Position numbers and translations under genes: made by a program. From Streptomyces sp. CG1 (GTDB taxonomy: Bacteria; Actinomycetota; Actinomycetes; Streptomycetales; Streptomycetaceae), in the NCBI RefSeq assembly GCF_041080625.1, contig NZ_CP163518.1:10099501-10163500 (forward strand): a stretch of 64,000 bases of DNA, in the 5' to 3' direction. Shown one piece after another: positions 53,842-62,765 of the stretch (its first letter is position 1; every line of letters begins with the position of its first letter). The notes beneath the pieces are model-generated. The model worked only from the letters and a program-made list of their open reading frames with translations. It did no database searches and was not told where the DNA came from.

Positions 53842-54372
53842 ATGCTGGGATTTGTCAGGACCGACAACGAGGCTCTCGTCTCCTGCCTGGGTGATCCGCA
53901 ACGCACCACTGCGGCATACCGCGAGTTGCTGCGGCGAGGTGAGGACGCGGTGCACGCCATCCGCGCAGGCTTGCGCGACCGCAACCCGGGCGTCCGTGAG
54001 GGCTGTTGCCGTCTTCTCGATCACCTGGTCGACACCGAGTCGATGGGCGAACTCGTCACCATGGCCGACGATTCCGACGCTCGCGTCAGGATCGCCGCGT
54101 TCCATGCCCTGGCCTGTGACCGATGCAAGGGTGACACCTGGGCGCCGGGTCCGGACCAGGTCCTCGAACCCGCGCTGCACCACCTGACCGCTGACCCCGA
54201 CCCGCACGTCCGGGCCATGGCCGCCGAACTCGTCGGCAAGTTCGCCCGGTCCGATGCGCGGGTGGCCGCCGCCTTGAAGGAATCCCACGCCAACGACCCG
54301 AGCCCCGCTGTGCGGAAGAAAGCGGGGTGGCTCGCCCGTCGAGCCGAGGCGGGGGCATCGACCGGCCGGTGA
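53842..54372 (+). CDS. HEAT-repeat protein
   Basis: A 176-residue helical protein with HEAT-type repeats: VHAIRAGLRDRNPGVREGCC, LVTMADDSDARVRIAAFHAL and LTADPDPHVRAMAAELVGKF, each with the D-x-x-x-x-V-R pattern. HEAT proteins bind other proteins; function unknown. ATG 53842 is the likely start; the frame is open to a GTG at 53806. The end abuts the lipoprotein pseudogene region. Confidence 0.85.
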   Translation: MLGFVRTDNEALVSCLGDPQRTTAAYRELLRRGEDAVHAIRAGLRDRNPGVREGCCRLLDHLVDTESMGELVTMADDSDARVRIAAFHALACDRCKGDTWAPGPDQVLEPALHHLTADPDPHVRAMAAELVGKFARSDARVAAALKESHANDPSPAVRKKAGWLARRAEAGASTGR

Positions 54373-54438
54373 TGCCAGTGGCTGCACCACCGAAGGGCTA
54401 CGTGCAGCGAGGCGCTCCCGGAGGCCGGTGCCACGTTC

Positions 54439-54916
54439 ATGGTTCTCGGCCTCTTCCTGACCGCCTGCACGACGAGGGCGGACACATCACCCCGCCCTTC
54501 CGCCGACGACGTGGTCAAGGCGGCCCCGGCAACTCACCGACGACTGCCTCACCCACCCAGGCCTCACCCCGCCCGGTCCTGGCGGACCCGGACCTACCAG
54601 CGCCGGGCAACAGTGGGTCCCCGCCGCCCTGTTCGGGACAGGCCCCGCGCAACTCGCTCTCCGTTTGCCCACGGGCTATGTCGTGCGCGTACACACCGAT
54701 GACTGTCTCGCGGCGGCCCAACGGCGGCTGTACGGCGACCAGGTCCGCTGGTTCCGTACCTCCGTGGTCGTGGACAACCTGGGGCCGGAAGACATCGCGA
54801 CTCACCGGTCCCTGGCCGAAGTGCGTGCCCGGCACCACGCCGAGATCACCGAGTGGGAGCTACTGCGCGCACACGCCGTCGACGAAGCCGCCCTCCTGCT
54901 GGCCCGTCACCGCTGA
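54439..54916 (+). pseudogene. frameshifted small lipoprotein gene
   Basis: ATG 54439 begins MVLGLFLTACTTRADTSPRP SADDVVKAAP-like sequence with a lipobox (LTAC). Near 54525 the sense frame changes; the next frame continues RQLTDDCLTHPGLTPPGPGG, SAGQQWVPAALFGTGPAQLA and LRLPTGYVVRVHTDDCLAAA to the stop at 54916. A single indel in the GC-rich run (around 54520-54530) links the halves. I do not recognise the family. It may be a sequencing error or a real frameshift. Confidence 0.6.
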
Positions 54917-54960
54917 CCTCGACGCACCACACGCGATGACAACCGCACGGCGTCACTCGC

Positions 54961-54979
54961 ACCGTGTCACCCACACGGT
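54961..54979. repeat. short inverted repeat upstream of htpG
   Basis: ACCGTGT-CACCC-ACACGGT forms a 7-base-pair stem with a 5-base loop, about 186 bases before the HtpG ATG. It could be a weak terminator for the preceding gene. It does not match the CIRCE or HAIR heat-shock operators. Low confidence. Confidence 0.3.
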
Positions 54980-55164
54980 GTCGCCCGTGTGTACCCGTGC
55001 GGGCGGGCTGCGCGTCCAGGAGCATGCGGGACGCGCGGTTCACTGCCCCGGCGGCGCGGGTCTGGATCCAGCCACCACTGCCGTATCCGGCCACCGTCCT
55101 GACATGGTGTTTTACAGTGGCTGGCGTCAGTTCCGGAGATAACACCTGTGAGGTATGCGCGAAC

Positions 55165-57075
55165 ATGCCGACTGAAACGCTTGAGTTTCAGGTGGAGGCC
55201 CGTCAGCTGCTGCAGCTGATGATCCACTCGGTCTACTCGAACAAGGACGTCTTCCTGCGGGAGCTCGTCTCCAACGCCTCCGACGCGCTGGACAAGCTGC
55301 GTCTGGAGAAGCTGCGGGACGACTCGCTGCGCGCCGACGTGGACGATCTGCACATCGAGATCGACATCGACAGCGACGCCCGTACCCTCACCGTGCGGGA
55401 CAACGGCATCGGGATGTCGTACGACGAGGTCGGGCAGCTCATCGGCACCATTGCCAACTCCGGCACCGCGAAGTTCCTGCAGGAGCTGCGGGAGGCCAAG
55501 GACGCGGCCGGGGCGGAAGGGCTCATCGGCCAGTTCGGCGTCGGGTTCTACTCCGGGTTCATGGTCGCGGACGAGGTCACCCTGGTGACCCGGCGCGCCG
55601 GCGAGGCCCAGGGCACCCGCTGGACATCGCGCGGCGAGGACACCTTCACGCTGGAGCCGGCCGACGACGCGCCGCAGGGCACGTCGGTCACCCTCCACCT
55701 CAAGCCCGCCGACCCGGAGAACCAGCTCCACGACTACACCTCCCCGTGGAAGATCAGGGAGATCATCAAGCGGTACTCGGACTTCATCACGTGGCCCATC
55801 CGGATGGTGCCCGAGCGTTCCGGCGCGGCCGACGAGAGCGACGAGGCGCCCGCACCCGAGACGCTCAACTCGATGAAGGCGCTGTGGGCCCGGTCGCGTG
55901 ACGAGGTGTCCGACGACGAGTACCACGAGCTGTACAAGCACATCGGCCACGACTGGCGCGACCCGTTGGAGACGATCCGGCTCCAGGCGGAGGGCACCTT
56001 CGAGTACCAGGCCCTGCTGTTCCTCCCCGCGCACGCGCCCCACGACCTGTTCACGCGGGACTTCAAGCGCGGTGTGCAGCTGTACGTCAGGCGCGTGTTC
56101 ATCATGGACGACTGCGAGGCGCTGCTCCCGCCGTACCTCCGCTTCGTCAAGGGCGTCGTCGACGCGGCCGACCTCTCGCTCAACGTCTCCCGCGAGATCC
56201 TCCAGCAGGACCGCCACATCGAGATGATGCGGCGACGGCTGACGAAGAAGGTCCTGTCCACGGTCAAGGACATGATGGCCAAGGACCAGGACCGCTACGC
56301 CACGTTCTGGCGGGAGTTCGGCACCGTCCTGAAGGAGGGACTGGTCACCGACGCGGAGAACCGCGACGCCGTCCTCGCCCTCGCCTCGTTCGCGAGCACA
56401 CACCACGAGACCGAGTTGACGACGCTCCAGCAGTATGTGGAGCGGATGAAGGACGGCCAGGACGACATCTACTACCTGACCGGCGAGTCCCGGCAGAGCA
56501 TCGAGAACTCCCCGCACATGGAGGCCTTCCGGGACCGTGGCATCGAGGTGCTGCTGCTCACCGACGCCGTCGACGAGGTGTGGGCGGACGCCGTCGGCGA
56601 GTACGAGGGCAAGAAACTGCGGTCGGTCGCCAAGGGGCAGATCGACCTCGACACCGAGGACGACGACACTGCCGACGGCGAACGGGAGAAGCAGACCGAG
56701 GAGTACGCCGGCCTGCTCGGCTGGATGACGGAGCAACTGGACGAGGACATCAAGGAGGTACGCCTGTCCTCCCGCCTCACTGTCTCCCCGGCCTGCGTCG
56801 TCTCCGACGCGGGCGACCTGACCCCGGCGCTGGAGAACATGTACCGGGCCATGGGCCAGGAGGTGCCGCGGGCCAAGCGGATCCTTGAGCTCAACCCCGG
56901 CCACCAGCTGGTGCAGGGCCTCAACCAGGCGTACAAGGAGCGCGAGGACCGTACGGAACTGACCGAGACCGCCGAACTCCTGCACGGCCTGGCGGTGCTC
57001 GCCGAGGGCGGGCAGCCGAAGGACCCGTCCCGCTTCGTCAAGCTCATGGCGGACCGCCTGGAACGCGCGCTGTAA
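55165..57075 (+). CDS. htpG: molecular chaperone HtpG (Hsp90)
   Basis: A 636-residue Hsp90. The N-terminal ATPase has [46 protein letters not shown] and [13 protein letters not shown]; the middle domain has [20 protein letters not shown]; the C-terminal dimer domain ends at 57075. It folds client proteins in the cytosol with ATP. ATG 55165 begins [20 protein letters not shown]. No clear CIRCE operator is seen; TACAGT at 55113 could be a -10. A strong hairpin follows. Confidence 0.96.
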
Positions 57076-57089
57076 CCCGGCCCCGCCAG

Positions 57090-57132
57090 ACATCGGCGGC
57101 CTGCCCCGGCCCTCGGGACAGGCCGCCGATGT
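57090..57132 (+). terminator. hairpin terminator after htpG
   Basis: ACATCGGCGGCCTG (57090-57103) pairs with CAGGCCGCCGATGT (57119-57132), a perfect 14-base-pair stem with a 15-base loop, 15 bases after the htpG stop. Confidence 0.85.
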
Positions 57133-57287
57133 GCGTGCGCGCCGATCCGTGCATTGTGAGGAAACAACAAACCGGTGCGGCGAAATTGTTCGCTGCCCTG
57201 CCCTGACGGCCTCTCATCTTGTTGAAATGATCTCGATTGAAGCGACGAGGATCTTGTAGAGGTTCCATAAGTCCTGGAGGGATTGAG

Positions 57288-58502
57288 ATGAGCGACAGCG
57301 GTGGGGTGCTGGTGACGGGTGTCGGTGCGATGACGCCGTTGGGGGCCGACGCGCCCTCGACCTGGGCGGGTCTGCTGTCCGGGGTATCCGGTGTGTCGCT
57401 TCTCGACGAGGAGTGGGCCGCCGGGCTGCCGGTGCACGTCGCGGCCAAACTCGCGGTGGAGCCCGCTGCGTTGCTCCCGAGGGTCGAGGCGAGGAAGCTG
57501 GACCGGGGCGAGCAACTCGCCATGCTCAGTGCGCGCGAGGCGTGGCAGGACGCCGGGGTGCCGCAGGTGGAGCCGGAGCGGCTGGCCGTCGTCATCGGGA
57601 CCGGCACCGGGGGCGTTCTCACCACGCTGGGGCAGGACGACATCTTCGAACAGAACGGGATACGGCGATTGTCGCCGTTCGCCGTCCCGATGCTCATGCC
57701 CAACGGACCCGCGGCCTGCGTCAGCATGGACCTGGGCGCGCGGGGCGGGGCCAGGGCACCGGTCAGCGCGTGCGCCTCCGGCGCGGAGGCCCTCGCCCTC
57801 GGCCAGGACCTGATCCGCAGCGGCCGCGTGGATGTCGTTGTCGCCGGCGGGGTGGAAGCCTGTCTGCACCCCTTCACCATCGCCGCATTCGCCCAGATGA
57901 AGGCGCTGTCGACGAGGTCCGGGGACCCGGAGTCGGTGTCCCGCCCGTTCGACGCCGAACGCTCCGGATTCGTCATGGGGGAGGGCGCCGGGATGCTGGT
58001 CCTGGAACGGCCCGGGTTCGCGCGGGCCCGTGGCGCACGGGTGCACGCAACCCTCGCGGGCAGCGCCGTGACCTCCAGCGCTCGCCACATCACCGCCTCC
58101 GACGCGGACGGCCAGGTCTTCGCGATCCAACAGGCCCTGCGGGACGCCGGGTTGAGCCGGGAGGACATCGGACTCGTCCATGCCCACGCCACATCCACCG
58201 AGTCCGGTGACCTGGCGGAGGCGGAGGCCGTCCGCCGGGCCGTCGGCGCACACGCCGTGGTGACGGCGACCAAGTCCATGACCGGCCACATGCTCGGCGC
58301 GTCCGGAGCCGTCGGGGCGCTGGCCACCCTGTTGGCGCTCAAGGAGGGCGTCGTACCGGCCACCCGCAACCTGGAGAAGATCGACCCGCAGATCGAGCTG
58401 GACGTCGTACACGGCACGAACCGCACGGGGCGGTGGTCGGCGGCACTGGCCAACTCCTTCGGGTTCGGCGGTCACAACGTCACGCTCGTCTTCACGAGCT
58501 GA
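57288..58502 (+). CDS. beta-ketoacyl-ACP synthase II (FabF-like)
   Basis: A 404-residue condensing enzyme. Catalytic C162 in APVSACASGAEALALGQDLI, H300 in VHAHATSTESGDLAEAEAVR and H334 in TGHMLGASGAVGALATLLAL give the C-H-H triad of KAS II. It extends fatty acids using malonyl-ACP. CTGGAGGG precedes ATG 57288. No ACP or other fab gene is adjacent, so it is a standalone copy, possibly for a special lipid. Confidence 0.92.
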   Translation: MSDSGGVLVTGVGAMTPLGADAPSTWAGLLSGVSGVSLLDEEWAAGLPVHVAAKLAVEPAALLPRVEARKLDRGEQLAMLSAREAWQDAGVPQVEPERLAVVIGTGTGGVLTTLGQDDIFEQNGIRRLSPFAVPMLMPNGPAACVSMDLGARGGARAPVSACASGAEALALGQDLIRSGRVDVVVAGGVEACLHPFTIAAFAQMKALSTRSGDPESVSRPFDAERSGFVMGEGAGMLVLERPGFARARGARVHATLAGSAVTSSARHITASDADGQVFAIQQALRDAGLSREDIGLVHAHATSTESGDLAEAEAVRRAVGAHAVVTATKSMTGHMLGASGAVGALATLLALKEGVVPATRNLEKIDPQIELDVVHGTNRTGRWSAALANSFGFGGHNVTLVFTS

Positions 58503-58539
58503 CCAGACGTCAGGCCACGGTCTCCACGCCCCGGCGCCG

Positions 58540-58870
58540 TCACGGACAGCCCAGCGCGTAGACGGTCACGAACGACCCTGTGGTGAGCAGCACGAGAGGC
58601 TGCGGACCTATGCCGACGATCGTCGTGGCGGCAAGGGCCACGGCCGACAGTCCCGACACCACCGCCAGGCTGCGGCGGCGCACCTCGCCCGCGCTGCCGC
58701 CCCGGGCGAGCCTGCGCCGTCCCGGCCCAGCGCGGCGCCCAGCCTGGCGGCCCCGGCGAAGCACGCGTTCATGGTGCCGAGGGTCAGCAGCAGCGCGGCG
58801 GCCGAGTCCAGGCCGTCATCCCCATCAAGTCCGTCACGCAGACGATCACCGCCATGGCCGACACCTACCG
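58540..58870 (-). pseudogene. 3' remnant of an amino-acid permease (APC family)
   Basis: On the minus strand, one frame reads AAALLLTLGTMNACFAGAAR LGAALGRDG-like (about 58815-58715), then a shift to LARGGSAGEVRRRSLAVVSG and LSAVALAATTIVGIGPQPLV with LLTTGSFVTVYALG to the stop at 58540. This matches the last helices of APC-type amino-acid transporters. The 5' two thirds are gone, so it is dead. Confidence 0.65.
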
Positions 58871-59049
58871 TCGACCGCCCATCGCTCCATGAGCAGGCAT
58901 GAACAGCTCCAGCGGCGACATTTCAGGGGTGGCGGTAGGTCTTGGTGAGCTGTCGGAGGCCGAGAGCGCATTGGAGAATCGCGGAGACTCCTCTAGACTG
59001 CGAATCCAGAGATGGACAATTGGTCTAACATCTTGCAGCAGAGGTTTCC

Positions 59050-59679
59050 GTGGACGACGAGGCCGACGACCACCTCATCCGTGAGGCCGAGAAGATCGCC
59101 GTAGCGTTGGGCCGGATGTTCCCGGGCCTGTGCGAGGTGGTGCTGCACGATCTGCGGGATCCGCAGCATGCGATCCGGGTGATCGAGAACAACCTCTCCG
59201 GCCGCCAGGTCGGTGACTCCGCCACGGAGCTGGGCCTGGCCCGCATCCAGGACCCCCACTACCCCGGCGTCATCCAGAACTACCCCAATCAGTTTCCCGA
59301 CGGCCGCCCGGCGAAGAGCACGTCCATCGGCATCAAGAACGTCGCGGGAGAGTACATCGCCGCCCTCTGCCTGAACCTGGACGTGTCCGTCCTGTCACCG
59401 GTGACCCTCGCGTTGTCCAACCTCGTGGCCACGGAGACCGAACACCGTGAGCAGCCCCTGGAGACGCTCCAGGACCGCAACGCGCGCGATCTGCGCCAGG
59501 CGGTGGAAGCACATGCCGCGGAGCGTGCCGCGACGCCCCGGTCGCTGAGCCGGGAGGACAAGCGGGCACTCGTACGACAGTTGCAGCGCGACGGCTACTT
59601 CGGCTCCCGCGATGCCGCACAGACCATCGCTGACCTGCTCGGTGTGTCCCGGGCGACCGTCTACAACTACGCGAAGTAG
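59050..59679 (+). CDS. YheO/DauR-like transcriptional regulator
   Basis: A 209-residue regulator. Residues ~10-125 are a YheO PAS-like domain (FPGLCEVVLHDLRDPQHAIR; STSIGIKNVAGEYIAALCLN). The C-terminal HTH is LVRQLQRDGYFGSRDAAQTI and ADLLGVSRATVYNYAK. The family includes DauR, which controls D-amino-acid catabolism. GTG 59050 has CAGAGG upstream. The gene sits directly before a wrecked D-threonine-aldolase-family gene, which may have been its target. Confidence 0.88.
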   Translation: MDDEADDHLIREAEKIAVALGRMFPGLCEVVLHDLRDPQHAIRVIENNLSGRQVGDSATELGLARIQDPHYPGVIQNYPNQFPDGRPAKSTSIGIKNVAGEYIAALCLNLDVSVLSPVTLALSNLVATETEHREQPLETLQDRNARDLRQAVEAHAAERAATPRSLSREDKRALVRQLQRDGYFGSRDAAQTIADLLGVSRATVYNYAK

Positions 59680-59768
59680 CCGCCAGGACCTTGCCTTCTC
59701 GAAGCCCTTCTCGAAGGCCTTCCGAAGGAAACGGACAACCCTCTGTAAACCCGACTGTGAACACCCTG

Positions 59769-60575
59769 GCGACCCGGACACACCGTTCGCCGTTGTCGAT
59801 GCCGGCACCATGCGGTGCAACATCGCGCATGCCCTGCCCGGTCACCGTCTCCACGGGCGCGGATGCCGAGGCGTTCGCCGACGGCGGCTACGCCGACATC
59901 ACCTACGCTGTCGGCATCGACCCGTACAAACTCCCGCGCGCGATCGCGCTGTTGCGGCGCGGCGTCACCCTGCGCCTCCTGCTGGACGGCGCCGAGCAGG
60001 CGTCGTTCGTCGCCGAAGCCCCCGGAAATTCGATGTCAGCGACCCTGTCTGCTCCGCCGGCGTCGGCTTGACTGTCGGGCGGCTCGACCTGGCCGACCGG
60101 TCGACGGTCGCGGCGTTCGTGGTGGCCTGGCACGGCCCGCTGCACGTCCTGGTCAGCAATGCCGGAGTGATGGCGCTGCCGGAACTCCCCCGAACACCCG
60201 ACGGCCGCGGAACCCAGTTCGCCGTCAACCACCTGGGCCACTTCGCCCTCACCGTCGGCCTTCACCGGGCTCTCGCGGCGGCCGGTGGCGCACGGATCGT
60301 CTCGGTCAGCTCCATCGTCACCTCTTCCCACCGGTTGTCTTCGACGACCCGGACAACCGCTTCCGCCCGTGCGACCCCTGGACCTCCTACGGACAGTCCA
60401 AGACCGCCAACGCCCTGTTCGCCGTCGGTGCAGTCGAGCGATGGGCCGACGACGGCATCGACTTCAACTCCGACCAGCCACCCACGTACCGGGACTTCCT
60501 GTACTTCAGCTACAACCTCGGCATGACCTACCAGGTCTCCGACACCGCGTCTCCAGCACGGGCCGGGCATACGCT
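59769..60575 (+). pseudogene. joined gene fragments: D-threonine aldolase-type, SDR and DUF1345
   Basis: Three unrelated fragments lie end to end. (1) 59769-60035: a PLP fold type III D-threonine aldolase/alanine racemase N-terminus, [20 protein letters not shown], then after an internal deletion [20 protein letters not shown] and [20 protein letters not shown]. (2) 60036-60455: an SDR body, [20 protein letters not shown] with [40 protein letters not shown] and VSVSSIVTS, and after a frameshift [20 protein letters not shown]. (3) 60456-60560: a DUF1345 piece, [20 protein letters not shown] with GMTYQVSDT. None can work. Confidence 0.75.
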
Positions 60576-60583
60576 CCGGCACA

Positions 60584-61390
60584 TCAACGGGTCGGTCGGC
60601 GTGTCATCTGCGTTTCTGTGAACTCCCAGATCAGGTCGAGAAGTTCGGTGGGGGTCTCGAGCTGGGGCAGGTGGCCGCTGTGGTGGAGGGGTTCGAAGCG
60701 GGAGCCGGGAATGGCGGCCGCGTAGGCGCGTCCGTAGTCCGTGTCGACGACCTGGTCGCTCTCGCCCCACACGACGAGGGCCGGACGCGTGACCTTGGTC
60801 AGGCGCTCGCGGAGGGTGGGGTCCTCCATGGCGTGGGGGCCGGAGTAGACCTGCAGGGTGGCCCTGTTGGCGGCCATCGCCGCCCGGGCGGCTTCCGGGA
60901 GGGTGCTGGGGTCGACCGCGAACTTGGCGGGGTCGTGGTAGGCGAGAGCGGACAGCTCGGCAGGGGTGAGGAGGGAGACGTCCGTCGGGGGATGGCCGGG
61001 GACCTGGATGCCGACGGCGTTGACGAGGACGACGCCGCTGATCCGGTCGCTGCCGAGCAGGGCCAGTTCGGCGGCGATCCAGCCGCCGATGGAGTTGCCG
61101 ACGACGGTGACGTCCGTGAGTCCGAGTGCGTCGAGCAGGTGCGCGTAGGCCCGCGCGAGGGTGGGGACGTCCGTCAGCCAGTCGGGCCGGGCGGTTCCGT
61201 TGAATCCGGGGTGGACGGGGGTGACGACCCTGGCCGGTCGCTCGTCGGCGAGCAGGCCGGCGAACGGGCCGACGGTCTGCGGACCCCCACCCCCGTGCAA
61301 CAGGAGGAAGGGTCGGCCGTGTCCCTGGTCCTCGACAGTGACGTCGAGGTTGCCGGAGCTGAGGGCGAGGGTGTGGACGGTGCTGGTCAT
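60584..61390 (-). CDS. alpha/beta hydrolase
   Basis: A 268-residue soluble hydrolase. Oxyanion strand [11 protein letters not shown]; nucleophile elbow [14 protein letters not shown] (GNSIGG); acid region [11 protein letters not shown]; His near the C-terminus [12 protein letters not shown]. The S-D-H triad is complete. The substrate is unknown. It lies 55 bases after the cupin gene on the same strand; the two probably form an operon under TetR control. Confidence 0.92.
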   Translation of the reverse strand: MTSTVHTLALSSGNLDVTVEDQGHGRPFLLLHGGGGPQTVGPFAGLLADERPARVVTPVHPGFNGTARPDWLTDVPTLARAYAHLLDALGLTDVTVVGNSIGGWIAAELALLGSDRISGVVLVNAVGIQVPGHPPTDVSLLTPAELSALAYHDPAKFAVDPSTLPEAARAAMAANRATLQVYSGPHAMEDPTLRERLTKVTRPALVVWGESDQVVDTDYGRAYAAAIPGSRFEPLHHSGHLPQLETPTELLDLIWEFTETQMTRRPTR

Positions 61391-61445
61391 CGGGGACTCC
61401 GTACGTGCCGTCGTATGGGAAGGGTGCAGGCCGCTGGGGCGGGAC

Positions 61446-61913
61446 CTAGGGCCGCTGGGGGAAGTCGGTGGCAGGGACCGTGGCGTAGCGGCTCATCACG
61501 GTGATGGTGGACTCGGGAGTGAGCTCCTGACCTCCGGCGATCATGTCCCGCAGGTCGCGGAAGTACTGCACATACAGGTCGGGCGTGAAGGTGTTGATCA
61601 TCACCGCGGGCTCGTCGCCGGGGTTGGCGAAGGTGTGCGGGACGCCGGGCGGAATCATGGCGAGCGTGCCCGCCGGGGCGGCATGGGTGGTGTCCCCGAC
61701 GGTGAAGTGCACGGTGCCGGAGACGACGTAGAAGCCCTCGTCGTGCTGGGCGTGACGGTGCTGCGGGGGGCCTTGGGTGTGCGGGGCGAGGGTGATCTCG
61801 CCGATGCCGAGCCGGTGCCCGGTGGTGCTGCCGTCTTCGAGGATGCGCATCTGCGTGGGGCCCAGACGGATCGTCTCGCCGCCATGCGGACCGACCAGGG
61901 AGAGTTCGGCCAT
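61446..61913 (-). CDS. cupin domain protein
   Basis: A 155-residue small cupin. Motif 1: PPQHRHAQHDEGFYVVSGTV (metal HxH and E); motif 2: PAGTLAMIPPGVPHTFAN (H). It could bind a metal and a small ligand. It is the first gene of an operon with the hydrolase; its promoter (TTGCAT at 61975-61970, 17 bases, TAGATT at 61952-61947) overlaps the TetR operator at 61925-61948. Confidence 0.9.
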   Translation of the reverse strand: MAELSLVGPHGGETIRLGPTQMRILEDGSTTGHRLGIGEITLAPHTQGPPQHRHAQHDEGFYVVSGTVHFTVGDTTHAAPAGTLAMIPPGVPHTFANPGDEPAVMINTFTPDLYVQYFRDLRDMIAGGQELTPESTITVMSRYATVPATDFPQRP

Positions 61914-61924
61914 CTTCAGTCTCC

Positions 61925-61948
61925 TTCGTGAGAGCTGGCTCTCACGAA
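61925..61948. promoter_or_regulatory. perfect 24-base palindrome, TetR operator
   Basis: TTCGTGAGAGC (61925-61935), TG, then GCTCTCACGAA (61938-61948) are perfect 11-base reverse complements. The site lies just upstream of the cupin ATG and touches its -10 box, in the space between the cupin and the divergent tetR gene. Repression by the TetR protein is very likely. Confidence 0.8.
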
Positions 61949-61975
61949 TCTATGGCCTCCTTTCTCCTTATGCAA
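61947..61975 (-). promoter_or_regulatory. promoter of the cupin-hydrolase operon
   Basis: On the minus strand, TTGCAT, a 17-base spacer and TAGATT fit a housekeeping promoter. The -10 box overlaps the end of the palindromic operator, which explains how a repressor there would block it. Confidence 0.6.
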
Positions 61976-61980
61976 GTGAA

Positions 61981-61993
61981 CTCTTATAAAGAG
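61981..61993. promoter_or_regulatory. second small dyad near tetR
   Basis: CTCTT-ATA-AAGAG is a perfect 5+5 dyad with a 3-base centre, 49 bases before the tetR ATG. It shares CTCT/AGAG with the main operator and could be a weaker second site for autoregulation, or part of the tetR promoter (TATAAA). Confidence 0.4.
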
Positions 61994-62041
61994 AGCTGAC
62001 CGGTATTATGGATCCCGGATCCGACGGAGGAGGGCTCAACG

Positions 62042-62653
62042 ATGACGGCGCAGCTCGACGCAGGCCGCAGCAACCAGAAGAAGCGCACGCGGACGGCGAT
62101 CGTCGAGGCCGCGCGCGAGCTCATCACCACGGGAGCCGATGTGACCATGCCGGCGATCGCCCGCACGGCCCTGGTCTCCGAGGCGACCGCCTACCGGTAC
62201 TTCCCGGATCTCCCGTCCCTGATCAGCGAGGCCCTCGCCGGCAGCTGGCCGCCCCCGGCCGAGGCCCTCCGGCCGGTCGCGGACTCGCCCGACCCCGTCG
62301 TACGCGTCTCCTACGCCTGTGAGTTCCTGCTGAGGGGGATACTCGCGCGGCAGGGCGCGGTGCGCGCGATGATCGCCGCCACCGTCACCCGCCCCGAGAC
62401 GGCGAAGACACGCCCGGGCATCCGCTTCGGCCTCATCGACCACGCGCTGGAACCGCTGAGGGACACGCTGGGGGCAGCGGACCCGGACGCGCTCACCCAG
62501 CTGGAGCGGGACCTCGCGGTGGTCGTCAGCGCGGAGGCCCTCTTCTCCCTCACCGATCTCTGCGGCCTCACTCCCGACGAGGCGGTCGCCAGCGCCGTAC
62601 ACACCGCGAGGACCCTGACGGAGGCGGCGGTGCGTGCGACGGCCGGGGAGTGA
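62042..62653 (+). CDS. TetR/AcrR family transcriptional regulator
   Basis: A 203-residue TetR protein. HTH: TAIVEAARELITTGADVTMP and AIARTALVSEATAYRYFPDL. The ligand domain is helical. GGAGGAGGG is upstream of ATG 62042. It is divergent from the cupin-hydrolase operon and likely represses it and itself through the 61925 palindrome. Confidence 0.93.
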   Translation: MTAQLDAGRSNQKKRTRTAIVEAARELITTGADVTMPAIARTALVSEATAYRYFPDLPSLISEALAGSWPPPAEALRPVADSPDPVVRVSYACEFLLRGILARQGAVRAMIAATVTRPETAKTRPGIRFGLIDHALEPLRDTLGAADPDALTQLERDLAVVVSAEALFSLTDLCGLTPDEAVASAVHTARTLTEAAVRATAGE

Positions 62654-62765
62654 ACCCAGCGGCCGGGCAACGCGAAGGTGCGGGTGGCCGGTCCTCGTCG
62701 GGGTGGTCACCGTCATGTCCGAATCTGGCCAGCACCGGGGGTGGCCGATCGCCTAGAACTGGGGC

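Noticed and set aside
54961..54979. CIRCE or HAIR heat-shock operator for htpG
   Set aside because: The inverted repeat does not match TTAGCACTC/GAGTGCTAA or the HspR site and lies too far upstream.
54967..57093. Long open frame on the minus strand across htpG
   Set aside because: Antisense of htpG with the repetitive Val/Leu/Arg composition typical of a shadow frame.
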